Source: Desemzia sp. RIT 804 (GTDB taxonomy: Bacteria; Bacillota; Bacilli; Lactobacillales; Carnobacteriaceae). Taken from it: DNA of 64,000 nucleotides. The translations under genes were made by a program, and so were the position numbers. The first letter of the stretch is position 1. Each line of letters starts with the position of its first letter. The notes under the pieces were generated by a model. It saw nothing but the letters and a program-made list of their open reading frames with translations. It made no database searches and was not told the DNA's origin. The DNA is taken from the NCBI RefSeq assembly GCF_016892605.1, contig NZ_JAFEMV010000001.1, positions 310,001 through 374,000 of the forward strand, written 5' to 3'. Positions 37,738-47,923 of this stretch are shown in pieces.

Positions 37738-40245
37738 TTGAGTGTCCAAGAAGAGTTATTTGATGCTACAACAGAACCATATATCGTTGGGGGAGTCAAA
37801 GCGATCTTTTTTCAAAACCCTTCCAATTTTTATAAAGTTCTGTTGATTCAAGTTACCGAAACCAATAGTGACTACAAAGAACAAGAAATTGTGATTACAG
37901 GAAATTTTGGTCAAATCCAAGAAGAAGAAGTGTACCGTTTTTATGGGAAACTAGTGGACCATCCTAGATTTGGCGTGCAATTTACTTCTAGTCGGTATCA
38001 TCAAGAGAAGCCCACTTCGGCTGAAGGAGTCATTGCGTATTTATCCAGTGACAAATTTCCGGGTATTGGCGAAAAGACGGCTGAAGCCATTGTAGATGCA
38101 CTTGGAGAAGAAGCGATCGACCGAATCAATGCAGATCCCGATGTCTTGCAGCAGATTTCTCAACTAAATCAAAAGAAACGCGATACGATTGTAGAAGTGA
38201 TTCAACAAAATAATGGGATGGAAAAAATCATTATTGGGCTGAACCAATATGGCTTTGGGAGCCAGTTGGCATACAGTATCTACCAGACTTATCAAGAACA
38301 AACACTGGAAGTGATTCAGGAAAATCCGTATCGTTTACTAGAAGAGATTGAGCATGTAGGGTTTAAAAAAGCAGATGCGATCGCCGAACAGTTAGGATTT
38401 AAAGCTGACTCGCCAATGCGGATCAAGGCAGCGATCATGTTTGCGTTGAATGAATTATGCATGTCTAATGGAGATACGTATACGAATGCCGAAAATCTGC
38501 TCACCAAAACAATAGAAGTCTTGGAATCCAGCCGTTCTTTCTTGATCGAACCAGAAAGCGTAGCGGATGAAGTCGTTCATTTGATAGAAGAGAACAAGCT
38601 GATCGAAGATGAAGGGAAACTATATATTAAGTCGTTGTATGCTGCCGAATGGGGGATCGCTACTTCTATCGAGCGTTTGTTAGAACATAAATCTAAAATC
38701 AGTTACAGCCAAGATATTGAAAAAGAAATCGGGATTGTCGAGAAAACATTTGATATCAAATACGGCAATTCGCAAAAAGATGCGATTGAAAAAGCTGTTC
38801 AATCTCCGGTGTTTATTCTGACCGGTGGGCCGGGAACTGGTAAAACGACTGTTTTAAATGGAATCGTCACATTGTATGCTGAATTGAATGGTTTATCGTT
38901 AGACGTCAATGATTATACTGAAGAGAAGCCTTTTCCTATTTTGTTAGCTGCTCCTACAGGGAGAGCTGCGAAAAAAATGAATGAAGCTACTGGATTGCCA
39001 AGCAGTACCATCCATCGCTTGTTAGGATTGAATGGAACAGAAAATCCGGATAAAGAACAGTCAGAAAAGGAACTGGATGGCGGATTGTTGATCGTAGATG
39101 AAATGTCTATGGTAGATACTTGGTTGGCCAATCAATTGTTGCGGGCTGTTCCGAATCATATGCAAGTTTTATTTGTAGGGGACAAAGATCAGTTGCCTTC
39201 AGTTGGTCCTGGTCAAGTACTACATGATTTACTAGCTACTCAAAAAATCCCTAGTATGGAATTGAATGAAATTTACCGTCAAGGTGACGGTTCATCCATT
39301 ATTACCTTGGCGCATGATATTAAAAATGGCGAACTGCCTAGCGATTTTCAAAAACCGCAACGTGATCGTTCGTTCTTTAATTGTTCTGCTTTTCAAATTG
39401 AAGAAGTCATTCGTCAAGTCGTAAGCAAAGCAAAATCAAAAGGTTTTACTGCTCAAGATATTCAAGTATTGGCACCCATGTACCGTGGTCCAGCTGGAAT
39501 CGATGCGTTGAATAAAATGCTGCAAGAAATTTTCAATCCCAATGACACTGGCCGTCGAAAAGAAGTGACTTTTAACAATAAAATTTATCGTATTGGTGAC
39601 AAGGTCCTGCAATTGGTCAATTATCCGGAAATGAATGTGTTTAATGGTGACATGGGCGAAATTGTTGGGATCTCTTACGCCAAAGAAAATGAAGATAAAG
39701 TAGACGAATTAGTCCTGCGATTTGATGCTAATGAGGTCACATATAAACGAAATGAATGGAACAAAATCACATTGGCTTATTGTTGTTCGATTCATAAATC
39801 TCAAGGGAGCGAGTTTAAAATGGTGATCTTGCCGATGGTGCGCAATTACCACCGCATGCTTCGTCGAGATCTATTGTATACAGCTATTACCAGAGCCAGT
39901 GAATTATTGATTTTATGTGGAGAAATTCCTGCTTTTCACGAGAGTGTGATGAAATCTTCAGCGAATCGTTTGACCACGCTAAAAGAGCGTATTACAGGTA
40001 AAACAACCGAAGAACAGGAAGTAACTGAGGCTTCAGAAGTGAAAAAACTCAGCAAAACAAATGAAACAAGCATTCAAGTCGAACGTGTTGTTCCAACTGA
40101 AAGAAAAGAAGCTTATTCAGTAATAGAAGAAACAACAGCGAAGAAAGCTGTTCAAACGGTCATGGACTATCGGCTAACACTAGCTAACTTGAATGAAATC
40201 GATCCTATGATTGGAATGGAAGGCGTATCTCCGTATAGTTTATAA
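37738..40245 (+). CDS. recD2: RecD2 (YrrC-like) SF1 DNA helicase
   Basis: RecD2 is a 5'-to-3' helicase of organisms in which RecD is not part of RecBCD; it acts in repair and fork maintenance. The 835 residues have the long N-terminal OB-fold and helix-hairpin-helix region (KFPGIGEKTAEAIVDALG). The Walker A is GGPGTGKTT (363-371), followed by LIVDEMSMVDTWLA, GDKDQLPSVGPGQVL and the C-terminal HKSQGSEFKMVILP with LLYTAITRA. The start is TTG at 37738 with GGTGGAG 5 bases upstream. A low-complexity tail follows the helicase core. Confidence 0.96.
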   Translation: MSVQEELFDATTEPYIVGGVKAIFFQNPSNFYKVLLIQVTETNSDYKEQEIVITGNFGQIQEEEVYRFYGKLVDHPRFGVQFTSSRYHQEKPTSAEGVIAYLSSDKFPGIGEKTAEAIVDALGEEAIDRINADPDVLQQISQLNQKKRDTIVEVIQQNNGMEKIIIGLNQYGFGSQLAYSIYQTYQEQTLEVIQENPYRLLEEIEHVGFKKADAIAEQLGFKADSPMRIKAAIMFALNELCMSNGDTYTNAENLLTKTIEVLESSRSFLIEPESVADEVVHLIEENKLIEDEGKLYIKSLYAAEWGIATSIERLLEHKSKISYSQDIEKEIGIVEKTFDIKYGNSQKDAIEKAVQSPVFILTGGPGTGKTTVLNGIVTLYAELNGLSLDVNDYTEEKPFPILLAAPTGRAAKKMNEATGLPSSTIHRLLGLNGTENPDKEQSEKELDGGLLIVDEMSMVDTWLANQLLRAVPNHMQVLFVGDKDQLPSVGPGQVLHDLLATQKIPSMELNEIYRQGDGSSIITLAHDIKNGELPSDFQKPQRDRSFFNCSAFQIEEVIRQVVSKAKSKGFTAQDIQVLAPMYRGPAGIDALNKMLQEIFNPNDTGRRKEVTFNNKIYRIGDKVLQLVNYPEMNVFNGDMGEIVGISYAKENEDKVDELVLRFDANEVTYKRNEWNKITLAYCCSIHKSQGSEFKMVILPMVRNYHRMLRRDLLYTAITRASELLILCGEIPAFHESVMKSSANRLTTLKERITGKTTEEQEVTEASEVKKLSKTNETSIQVERVVPTERKEAYSVIEETTAKKAVQTVMDYRLTLANLNEIDPMIGMEGVSPYSL

Positions 40246-40289
40246 ATAGCAAGACTGCTGATTTTAGAATGGTCAAACTAAAAAATAGA

Positions 40290-40331
40290 AAAAACTTCCT
40301 TTTCAATTTTATTTGAAAAGGAAGTTTTTTT
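40290..40331. terminator. Bidirectional terminator after recD2
   Basis: AAACTTCCTTTTCAA and TTGAAAAGGAAGTTT form a perfect stem with flanking A- and T-runs, serving recD2 and the converging permease gene. Confidence 0.92.
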
Positions 40332-40342
40332 GTTGAACGATG

Positions 40343-41092
40343 TTAAATAAAATCGATCCATAAGAATACACCTAATAAAATGATCAACATAAAAACGTAG
40401 CGAATAAATTTTTGGCTGGGAATCCGATCATATAAAAAGTTTCCTAGCCAAATAGCACAAACAATAGCCGGAACAGAGAAGCCGTATAAGACAAATAACT
40501 CTTTTGACCAGAAACCACCTAGAAAATGGCCTATGATAATCATCAAACTGGAAACTAAAAAATGAGCTTGCAAGGTTCCTCTAAATACTTTTGGATTCCA
40601 TTAGCGCATAGTCCCATAAACCACAATAGGAATGCCATTCATATTATATGCACTGCCCAGCATACCAGAAGCAAAACCGAAAGGCACTGATTTAATCGAT
40701 CGTTGCAAATGTTTGCTAATTTTAGATTGTTTAAAATTTGGGCTCGCTAGTGAATATACACCGTAAAGGATGAGAAAAACACTTAACAGTGAAGTAGTCC
40801 ATATTTTTGGAGCAAATTTGACGAGGCTCAATCCAAAAGGTATACCCACCAATGTAGCTAGTGAAAGGTGTAACAAAACTGGACGATCTACATCTTTCCA
40901 ACCCGAGAGGACTGTTAAGATCGCCACTGTAAAGCCTACTAGTCCGATCAAAGAAACGGAAGTTGAAAAACTGATGGGCAGTAAAGCCAGTAAAGGCATA
41001 CTGACGATTGAATCGCCGAAACCAAAAACAGCTCGCATCAAAGAGCCAAGAAAAACAATTCCCATCACAAGCAAAATAAGTATTGTATCCAA
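40343..41092 (-). pseudogene. TauE/SafE-family sulfite exporter-like permease with one in-frame stop
   Basis: Read on the minus strand, the first 163 codons encode a TauE/SafE permease N-terminus (GSLMRAVFGFGDSIVSMPLL). The frame then reaches TAA at 40603-40601 directly after YGTMR. Reading through without a frame change continues the same family (WNPKVFRGTLQAHFLVSS) to a normal end at 40343, about 249 codons in all. Only one nonsense change separates it from an intact gene of seven to eight membrane segments. The truncated product would lack the C-terminal half and is probably inactive. Anion or organosulfur export is the family role. Confidence 0.88.
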
Positions 41093-41197
41093 AGATATAA
41101 ACTCCTTTTCTACTCCATAAAATGTGAAATCTGCTCTTTTTATTTCTGTGCAATTTAATTTTTTATTTTACCATACTTGTTCAAGAATTAAGACACA

Positions 41198-41233
41198 AAA
41201 AGAACAGAACCAGAAGCGAGCCTGATTCTGTTG
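41198..41233 (-). terminator. Terminator of the lipid kinase gene
   Basis: On the minus strand CAGAATCAG and CTGGTTCTG pair with G-T wobble and are followed by TTCTTTTTG. Confidence 0.7.
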
Positions 41234-41239
41234 CGGATT

Positions 41240-42199
41240 TTATTTAATGATAAACCAAAAGCGTCTTTTTGTAGTTTGAATAGTTAAATCAAATGGATAA
41301 TAACCAAGTTCTTCTCCATCTGTTTGACCTTCAATAGCAGAAGAAACGGAGAGACGTATTTGTTCACCTTTAAAATAATGAACTACCTTATCCTCTAAAT
41401 GCTTGCCAGTTGTAAAGAGAATGAAGAACAGTTTTAAAAACTTAACTCCAGAAATGCGTTCGACGACAATCAAATCCATTTTTCCGTCTGTTACACTTGC
41501 TTTAGGAGAAATTTTAATCCCGCTTCCAAAGTAAGGATGATTATTTGTGGTCACTAAAAAGGCTTTTTCAAAAGATACTTTTTCCCCGTCTACATCGACC
41601 ATTAAAGGAAATGGTTTTTGACGAATAAAATGTGAAATAACGGCTGACAAATAAATCAAGGACTGCAATTTGAGTTTATTAAAGATCGTTTTGGAAGAAG
41701 AGTGATTGACTTCCTTGATAATAGAAGCATCTAATCCAAGACCAATATTGTTAACGGAAAAACCAACGTGCTGAGTGGGAGCGTCCAAGAAAGATAAAAC
41801 GTCTAGTTCTTTAGGCTCTGATGCTGCTAAAATCTGTTCGAGAGCTTTTTTGGGATGATGTGAAATTCCAGCACCGCGAGCAAAATCATTTCCAGATCCA
41901 GACGGTATGTATCCTAAAGGAATAGAGGCATAGCGTTCACCCAAACCATTTAGACTTTCATGAATCGTTCCGTCACCGCCAATAACAATGATCAGGCTAT
42001 CTTGAATAGAATGTTGTGCTATTTTTTGAGCGAGATCAGCTGCAATTTTCGTCGTATGTCCTGCATATTGACTCTCATGGACATAAACAACCTTATTTTT
42101 TTGTTCTAAGTATTGCTTGACCTGTTTTCCTATTTTCCCCCCTTTTCCTGAACCAGAATGAGGGTTAACGATAAGATGAAATTCTTTGATGGTTGACAT
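41240..42199 (-). CDS. Diacylglycerol/lipid kinase, DagK/YegS family
   Basis: A soluble lipid kinase of 319 residues. The N-terminal diacylglycerol kinase catalytic domain has FHLIVNPHSGSGKGG, the nucleotide motif VIGGDGTIHESLNGL and GYIPSGSGNDFARG; the C-terminal half is the usual beta-sandwich. In Gram-positive bacteria the DgkB relatives recycle diacylglycerol released by lipoteichoic acid synthesis back to phosphatidic acid, but some relatives have other lipid substrates. AGGAG precedes the ATG. It is transcribed alone. Confidence 0.9.
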   Translation of the reverse strand: MSTIKEFHLIVNPHSGSGKGGKIGKQVKQYLEQKNKVVYVHESQYAGHTTKIAADLAQKIAQHSIQDSLIIVIGGDGTIHESLNGLGERYASIPLGYIPSGSGNDFARGAGISHHPKKALEQILAASEPKELDVLSFLDAPTQHVGFSVNNIGLGLDASIIKEVNHSSSKTIFNKLKLQSLIYLSAVISHFIRQKPFPLMVDVDGEKVSFEKAFLVTTNNHPYFGSGIKISPKASVTDGKMDLIVVERISGVKFLKLFFILFTTGKHLEDKVVHYFKGEQIRLSVSSAIEGQTDGEELGYYPFDLTIQTTKRRFWFIIK

Positions 42200-42237
42200 A
42201 TGTACTCCTACTAATAAATTATATTTCTTAATGTGTC

Positions 42238-42360
42238 ATGCTTCCATATTATAAACCAAAGAATAAAAAAAAGAAATCAGCTAAAAAATTACAGAAGCAT
42301 AAAGTCTTGATTGGAAAACGAACACCAGAAGAAGCTTGCCAATTTATTGTACAAGAATAG
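42238..42360 (+). CDS. Possible 40-residue basic protein or remnant
   Basis: An ATG-to-TAG frame with a very basic start (PKNKKKKSAKKLQKHK) and a plausible C-terminus (GKRTPEEACQFIVQE). It has protein-like composition but no Shine-Dalgarno sequence and no family I recognise. It could be the tail of a lost gene. The remaining intergenic sequence to 42519 shows nothing definite. Confidence 0.3.
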   Translation: MLPYYKPKNKKKKSAKKLQKHKVLIGKRTPEEACQFIVQE

Positions 42361-42519
42361 TCAAATATTTATTGGGCCACTCTGCTTCTTTTACAGAAAA
42401 AATTCAATTTTATTTGCCATAAACTGAGCAGAATAGATAGCCATTTGATAAATGCATGTTATTGTAAATATGAATCTATGTGCCCATTAGAAACGCTAAC
42501 ATGAATGGAAGATGAATGT

Positions 42520-43974
42520 ATGTCTAAAAAGCAAGTGGGAGGCTTACTTGTCTTATTTGGTGCCACCGGAGACTTAGCAAGTCGCATGTTGTTGCCTGCC
42601 TTACACCAGTTGTATCAGCGGGGGTTAGTTTCTGAAAATTTCGCTATATTAGGAGCATCTCGGACAAAAATGACAGATAAAGAGTTTCAAGAATATGCAC
42701 GTAAATCTGTCGAGAAAGGTTCTAATTTTGAGAAGTTTGATGAGAGCTTCTTTGAACACTGTCGTTACCAAGTAACTGACAACACGAAGCTCGAAGACTT
42801 AAAACAACTTCGTGAAAAAATAGAATTAGTAGCAAAAGAGTTCGAAACGCCGGATGAATATATCCATTACTACTCCATTGCTCCTGAATTATATGACGAA
42901 ACTACGATGAATATTAAAAAAGCTCAGATTACTGAATTACAAGGAAACCACCGCGTTATTATTGAAAAGCCATTTGGAAACAGTTTAGCAACTGCTGAAG
43001 AATATCAACAACTACTTTTGAAAACATTTGATAAAGAAGAGATCTACTTCATGGATCATTTTCCTGGAATGGATTTTATTCAAAATATTCTAGCTACACG
43101 ATTTTATAACCCCTTAATTGAAGGAATCTGGAATAACAAATTTATCGAGAATGTTCAAATTTCACTTCCTGAGAACTTATCCATAGGTACGCGTGGCAGT
43201 TTCTATGAGGAAAATGGAGCATTACTTGATATGTTCCAAAATCATTTATTACAAATATTAGCCATTGTAGCTATGGAATTACCTGACAAGTTAACTACTG
43301 AGATGATTCATGAGAACAAATTACTACTTTTACAAAACTTACCGACACTTACCAAAGAACAAGTTGAACAAAAAGTAGTTCGTGGTCAATACAAAGCGGA
43401 TAGCGAAGGAAAATATAAGAGTTACCGCAGCGAAGAGAATGTAGCTAGCGAAAGTGATACGGATACTTATGTTGCGATAGAATTAACTATTGATACACCA
43501 CTTTGGCAAGGTGTACCTTTTTATTTGCGAACAGGAAAAGCATTGATAGAAGATTATACAGCAATCGATATTTTGTTGAAATCGTCCGATGCTCTTGATT
43601 CCGATGTAGCTACACGCATTACTTTTATGGTTGAACCTGCACATGGAGTGTCGCTGGTACTTAATCAAAAGATGCCGAACAATGAATATGAGCCGGTTAC
43701 CACATTTATCGGTCCTGATGAAGAAACATTCAAAGATCATTACATTGCTGACCCGTATGAAAATATGATTCATGATGCTTTAGAAGGAGACCAGACCTAT
43801 TTCCCGGCTTATGATGAAATCAAGGAACAATGGCGCCTTACGGACAGTATTGTTGCTGATTGGAAGGAATTACCAGAACCTGATTTTCCAAATTACCGCG
43901 CAAATACTTTTGGTCCAATTGAAGCGGAAGACTTACTGACAAAAAACAATCATGAATGGGCCAAACGTATTTAA
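42520..43974 (+). CDS. zwf: Glucose-6-phosphate 1-dehydrogenase, divergent
   Basis: First enzyme of the oxidative pentose phosphate pathway, making NADPH and 6-phosphogluconolactone. The nucleotide fold FGATGDLASRMLLPAL, EKPFG (154-158 of the longer frame), catalytic histidine in DMFQNHLLQ and the RTGKAL segment are present. The signature normally reading DHYLGKE is DHFPGMD (184-190), so the lysine that binds the substrate phosphate in studied enzymes is a methionine. Activity or substrate may differ. GGAAG lies 8 bases before the second ATG (42520), preferred over 42505; length is then 484. A YczE-like membrane gene follows after 32 bp, probably cotranscribed. Confidence 0.9.
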   Translation: MSKKQVGGLLVLFGATGDLASRMLLPALHQLYQRGLVSENFAILGASRTKMTDKEFQEYARKSVEKGSNFEKFDESFFEHCRYQVTDNTKLEDLKQLREKIELVAKEFETPDEYIHYYSIAPELYDETTMNIKKAQITELQGNHRVIIEKPFGNSLATAEEYQQLLLKTFDKEEIYFMDHFPGMDFIQNILATRFYNPLIEGIWNNKFIENVQISLPENLSIGTRGSFYEENGALLDMFQNHLLQILAIVAMELPDKLTTEMIHENKLLLLQNLPTLTKEQVEQKVVRGQYKADSEGKYKSYRSEENVASESDTDTYVAIELTIDTPLWQGVPFYLRTGKALIEDYTAIDILLKSSDALDSDVATRITFMVEPAHGVSLVLNQKMPNNEYEPVTTFIGPDEETFKDHYIADPYENMIHDALEGDQTYFPAYDEIKEQWRLTDSIVADWKELPEPDFPNYRANTFGPIEAEDLLTKNNHEWAKRI

Positions 43975-44006
43975 TAAATTAAAAAATTTATAGACTAGGA
44001 GAAAAC

Positions 44007-44648
44007 ATGTCAATAAATTGGAAAGATTTTCTTTTACGCTCGTTAACATCGATTATTGGAATTACTTTAATCAGCTTTGGTTCTGCTCTCAGCGAATCAA
44101 TGGATATGGGCTTGGATCCATTTACCGCAATGAATAGAGGAGCATCATCCTTATTGGATTTTAGTTTAGGGAACTACCAACTCGTTGTGAATTTAATTGT
44201 CTTAGCAGTCGTGTTTTTTATGAAACGATCGTTGATTGGATGGGGGAGCATCTTTAACATGGTATTAGTAGGATACCAAATCGATTTTTTCAAAAGTATT
44301 TTTGATAATTACTTTGCAGTTGAGGAAATCAGTTTAGTTATCCGAATAATCATTACCATTATGGCTATATTGATTTTTACTCTTGGTGTAGCAATTTATA
44401 TGGATATAGAGTTGGGTGTCTCGCCTTATGATGCAATAGCACCGCTTATAACAGATAGAACAGGATGGAATTATACCCCTGTTAGGATAGGACAAGACAT
44501 TATTGTAGTGCTTATATCCATACTAGTTGGTGGACCGGTTGGAGTAGCAACATTTATCACCGGTTTTTTTGCCGGAACACTGATCACATTCTTCTCAAAG
44601 AATATCTCCCAACCTATTATGGAAAAATTAGAAAAAAATTCTCAATAA
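44007..44648 (+). CDS. YczE/YyaS/YitT-family integral membrane protein
   Basis: A 213-residue protein with about five hydrophobic segments. The family marks are the N-terminal GLDPFTAMNRGASS, after the first helix, and its internal repeat ELGVSPYDAIAPLITD after the third; each half carries a G-x-P motif. Function is unknown; YczE influences surfactin production in Bacillus subtilis. TAGGAG precedes the ATG. It lies 32 bp after zwf and is followed by a terminator. Confidence 0.88.
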   Translation: MSINWKDFLLRSLTSIIGITLISFGSALSESMDMGLDPFTAMNRGASSLLDFSLGNYQLVVNLIVLAVVFFMKRSLIGWGSIFNMVLVGYQIDFFKSIFDNYFAVEEISLVIRIIITIMAILIFTLGVAIYMDIELGVSPYDAIAPLITDRTGWNYTPVRIGQDIIVVLISILVGGPVGVATFITGFFAGTLITFFSKNISQPIMEKLEKNSQ

Positions 44649-44669
44649 CTTTATTACAAAAACTAAATA

Positions 44670-44733
44670 AGAGACACACCATACCGCAATGTTGAAATAA
44701 CATGAAAGGTATTGAGTGAGTCTCTTTTTTTAT
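44670..44733 (+). terminator. Terminator of the zwf–yczE-like unit
   Basis: AGAGAC and GTCTCT, together with inner ACCATACC/GGTATTGAG pairing, form an imperfect stem before a T7 run. Confidence 0.7.
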
Positions 44734-44875
44734 GAGGAATTGTAATAAGCTTAATTTTATTAATCAACTTTTTGATTATTTAAAATACGTTCAGGATAAT
44801 CAGTACGGTGTGATCAGGATGTGGATTAGAGTTGATCCAAAAACGCTCATTTAAAAATTCTGAAAAGGAAGGCAA

Positions 44876-44904
44876 TTGACTTTTGACCAAAAATTATCTA
44901 TACT
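44876..44904 (+). promoter_or_regulatory. Promoter of the alaS T-box leader
   Basis: TTGACT (44876-44881), 17-bp spacer, TATACT (44899-44904). Confidence 0.75.
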
Positions 44905-44910
44905 TTATAA

Positions 44911-45143
44911 CGATAGCAAAAGGACATGCCAGTTTTAAACTTGATTTGCAGAAAGGTCTTTCATGGCTGAAAGAAGACCATCAAGCAAAATTTGACGCTC
45001 CCTTTTGAAATACAATAGAAATATTGTCGGTTCTCCCGTTATCGAGACTATAAGAGGTAATGAACTGGTCGAATCCATTCATTGCAAGCAAGGTGGTACC
45101 GCGATGCGTCGTCCTTGTTTGGCAATGGGAGATTGGGCTTTTT
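44911..45143 (+). promoter_or_regulatory. Alanyl T-box riboswitch
   Basis: The leader ends with the conserved T-box AAGGTGGTACCGCG (45090-45103), which pairs with the free acceptor end of uncharged tRNA. In stem I, AAAGGA pairs with TCCCTTT and CTTGAT with ATCAAG. The internal loop between them holds GCT (44997-44999), an alanine codon, as specifier. A terminator (arms CATTGCAAGCAAGG and CCTTGTTTGGCAATG) is followed by TTTTTTT at 45135-45141. Uncharged tRNA-Ala should therefore raise alaS expression. Confidence 0.93.
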
Positions 45144-45203
45144 TTATTGTCTTTTTATCTAGATAGGCCTATTTGAACAAGCAGAAAGAAGGAGTAGAAG
45201 AAT

Positions 45204-47855
45204 ATGAAACACATGACAAGCAAAGAAGTTCGTTCGCTGTTTTTAGAATTTTTTGAATCAAAAGGGCATAAAATAGAGCCCAGTGCATCATTAGTTCCTA
45301 TTGATGATCCAACTTTACTTTGGATCAATTCAGGAGTAGCAACACTAAAGAAATATTTTGATGGATCTGTGATTCCTGATAATCCTCGTATCACGAATTC
45401 ACAAAAAAGTATCCGTACTAATGACATTGAAAATGTTGGGAAAACTGCCCGTCACCATACATTATTTGAAATGTTGGGAAATTTTTCAATTGGTGACTAC
45501 TTCAAAGAAGAAGCAGTCGTTTGGGCATGGGAATTCTTAACCGATGAAAAATGGTTGGGATTAGATCCAGAAAAACTATACGTGACCGTTTATCCTGAAG
45601 ATAAAGAAACAAAACAATTATGGAAAGAAAAAGTTGGCTTAACGGATGAGCATATTGTTGAAGTCGAAGACAATTTCTGGGATATTGGTGCTGGTCCAAG
45701 TGGTCCAGATTCTGAAATTTTCTATGATCGAGGTGAAAGTTTCAATAACTTAGCTGAAGATGATCCTGAAAACTACCCAGGTGGTGAAAATGAACGTTGG
45801 TTAGAAATTTGGAACTTAGTATTCTCTGAATTTAACCACAAACCAGATGACACTTATGAACCACTTCCAAATAAAAACATTGATACGGGAATGGGTCTAG
45901 AACGTATCGTTTCGATCATTCAAGATGCGCCCACTAATTTTGAGACGGATTTGTTTATGCCGATCATTAAAACTGTAGAAGAAATGAGCCAAGGTAAAAA
46001 ATACGGAGAAAATCCTGCGACAGATATTTCTTTTAAAGTCATTGCGGACCACATCCGTGCAGTAACTTTTGCAGTTGGAGATGGTGCTTTACCTTCTAAT
46101 GAAGGACGCGGTTATGTCTTGCGTCGTTTATTGCGCAGAGCTGTTATGCATGGCAAGAAATTAGGCATCGATAAAGCTTTCTTTTACAAATTGGTTCCTG
46201 TAGTAGGCGAAATCATGGAAAGTCATTACCCAGAAATTTTAGAAAATCAAGACTTTATCGCAAAAGTGATTCGTACAGAAGAAGAAAGATTCCACGAAAC
46301 AATCAATGATGGTTTGAGTATTTTAAATGATTTAGTGACGTCTCTAAAAGAAAACGGAGAAAAAGAAATTGCCGGTACGGATATTTTCCGTCTGTATGAT
46401 ACTTACGGTTTCCCAGTAGAATTAACGGAAGAATACGCTGAAGAAGAAGGTTTGGTTGTAGACCATAAAGGATTTGAAGTAGCAATGAACGAGCAAAGAG
46501 AACGTGCTCGTGCTGCTCGTAGTGATGAGAAATCCATGAGCGTTCAAACGGGCTTATTTGCAGAGATTGTAGAAGAAAGCCGTTTTGTAGGGTACAACCA
46601 AACAAGTAGTGCCGGTAAATTAGTAATAGTCGCTACTGACACAGCTTTGACAGATACAGCTCAAGCTGGAGAGACAGTACGTGTGATTTTTGATCAAACA
46701 CCTTTCTATGCAGAAATGGGAGGACAGGTTGCGGATACAGGTCTCCTTTTAAACGGTTCGGATGAAGTAGTTGGTAAAGTAACTGACGTACAAAAAGCCC
46801 CAGCAGGACAATCGCTGCATACTGTAGAAGTTGAAAAAGAATTAGTAGCTGGAGAAACTTATACATTATGTGTTGATGAAGACGCTCGTCGTAAAATAAC
46901 TCGTAACCATACAGCGACACATTTATTGCATCAAGCTTTGAAAGATATTTTAGGTGAACATGCCAATCAAGCTGGATCATTAGTGGCTCCGAAGCATTTA
47001 CGATTTGATTTTACGCATTTTGGCCAAATCACAAAAGAAGAATTAGTCCAAATGGAACAAATCGTAAATGAAAAAATCTGGGCTTCTATCCCAGTTGAAA
47101 CAGTTGAAACTGACATCGAAACAGCTAAAGAAATGGGTGCTATGGCACTCTTTGGGGAGAAATATGGTCAAGAAGTCCGCGTTGTGAATGTTGGTAATTA
47201 CTCTATCGAGTTATGTGGTGGGGTACATGTCATGAACACGAGTGACATCGGAATCTTCAAAATTGTTTCTGAATCAGGTATTGGAGCAGGGGTTCGTCGT
47301 ATTGAAGCGGTAACCAGTGAAGCTGCATATCGTTTAATCAACCAAAATCAAGCTTATCTGGAAGAAGTAGCTGCTTTGACGAAAGCTCAACAACCAAAAG
47401 ATGTTGTGAAAAAAGTAGAACAATTGCAAACTGAAGTCAAAGAATGGAAAAAAGAAAACGAGTCTTTACAAGCTAAATTGGCAAACAATCAAGCGGCTGA
47501 TATTTTTAATGATGTGGAAGAAATCAACGGAGTAACGATCATTGCAGCAAAAGTTGACGTCAAAGATATGAATCAATTGCGTCAATTAGCCGATCAATGG
47601 AAACAAAAAGCTTCTTCTAATGTTCTTGTGTTAGGACTAGTGAAAGATGGCAAAGTCAACTTGTTGACTGCTGTTGATGATGAAACTGTCAAAAAAGGTT
47701 TGAAAGCAGGCGACTTGATTAAAACGATCGCTCCATTAGTCGGCGGAGGCGGTGGTGGACGCCCTGACATGGCTCAAGCTGGAGGGAAAAAACCAGACGG
47801 CTTACAAGATGCTCTAGCTAAAGCAACGGAATGGGTAAAAGAAAAAAGTGAGTAA
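45204..47855 (+). CDS. alaS: Alanine-tRNA ligase
   Basis: AlaRS charges tRNA-Ala and edits misacylated serine and glycine. The 883 residues are the usual length. The class II catalytic core is N-terminal ([17 protein letters not shown], then [14 protein letters not shown]). The editing-domain zinc ligands are in [11 protein letters not shown] and CGGVHV, and the C-terminal coiled coil and C-Ala domain end with [21 protein letters not shown] precedes the ATG. It is controlled by the T-box upstream. A tRNA-Ala gene lies 11 kb downstream. Confidence 0.99.
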   Translation: MKHMTSKEVRSLFLEFFESKGHKIEPSASLVPIDDPTLLWINSGVATLKKYFDGSVIPDNPRITNSQKSIRTNDIENVGKTARHHTLFEMLGNFSIGDYFKEEAVVWAWEFLTDEKWLGLDPEKLYVTVYPEDKETKQLWKEKVGLTDEHIVEVEDNFWDIGAGPSGPDSEIFYDRGESFNNLAEDDPENYPGGENERWLEIWNLVFSEFNHKPDDTYEPLPNKNIDTGMGLERIVSIIQDAPTNFETDLFMPIIKTVEEMSQGKKYGENPATDISFKVIADHIRAVTFAVGDGALPSNEGRGYVLRRLLRRAVMHGKKLGIDKAFFYKLVPVVGEIMESHYPEILENQDFIAKVIRTEEERFHETINDGLSILNDLVTSLKENGEKEIAGTDIFRLYDTYGFPVELTEEYAEEEGLVVDHKGFEVAMNEQRERARAARSDEKSMSVQTGLFAEIVEESRFVGYNQTSSAGKLVIVATDTALTDTAQAGETVRVIFDQTPFYAEMGGQVADTGLLLNGSDEVVGKVTDVQKAPAGQSLHTVEVEKELVAGETYTLCVDEDARRKITRNHTATHLLHQALKDILGEHANQAGSLVAPKHLRFDFTHFGQITKEELVQMEQIVNEKIWASIPVETVETDIETAKEMGAMALFGEKYGQEVRVVNVGNYSIELCGGVHVMNTSDIGIFKIVSESGIGAGVRRIEAVTSEAAYRLINQNQAYLEEVAALTKAQQPKDVVKKVEQLQTEVKEWKKENESLQAKLANNQAADIFNDVEEINGVTIIAAKVDVKDMNQLRQLADQWKQKASSNVLVLGLVKDGKVNLLTAVDDETVKKGLKAGDLIKTIAPLVGGGGGGRPDMAQAGGKKPDGLQDALAKATEWVKEKSE

Positions 47856-47872
47856 TTTAAGAATTTAATGAC

Positions 47873-47923
47873 AAAAAGCAATATAGAGACCATTCATGCT
47901 GAGTGGCTCTATATTGCTTTTTG
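47873..47923 (+). terminator. alaS terminator
   Basis: AAAAAGCAATATAGAG and CTCTATATTGCTTTTT pair perfectly, followed by a T-rich tail. Confidence 0.93.

Noticed and set aside
40731-41153. 140-codon minus-strand frame overlapping the TauE-like permease
   Set aside because: Another frame of the same strand; rich in Phe, Cys, Trp and Arg, unlike a real protein, while the permease frame shows clear family motifs.
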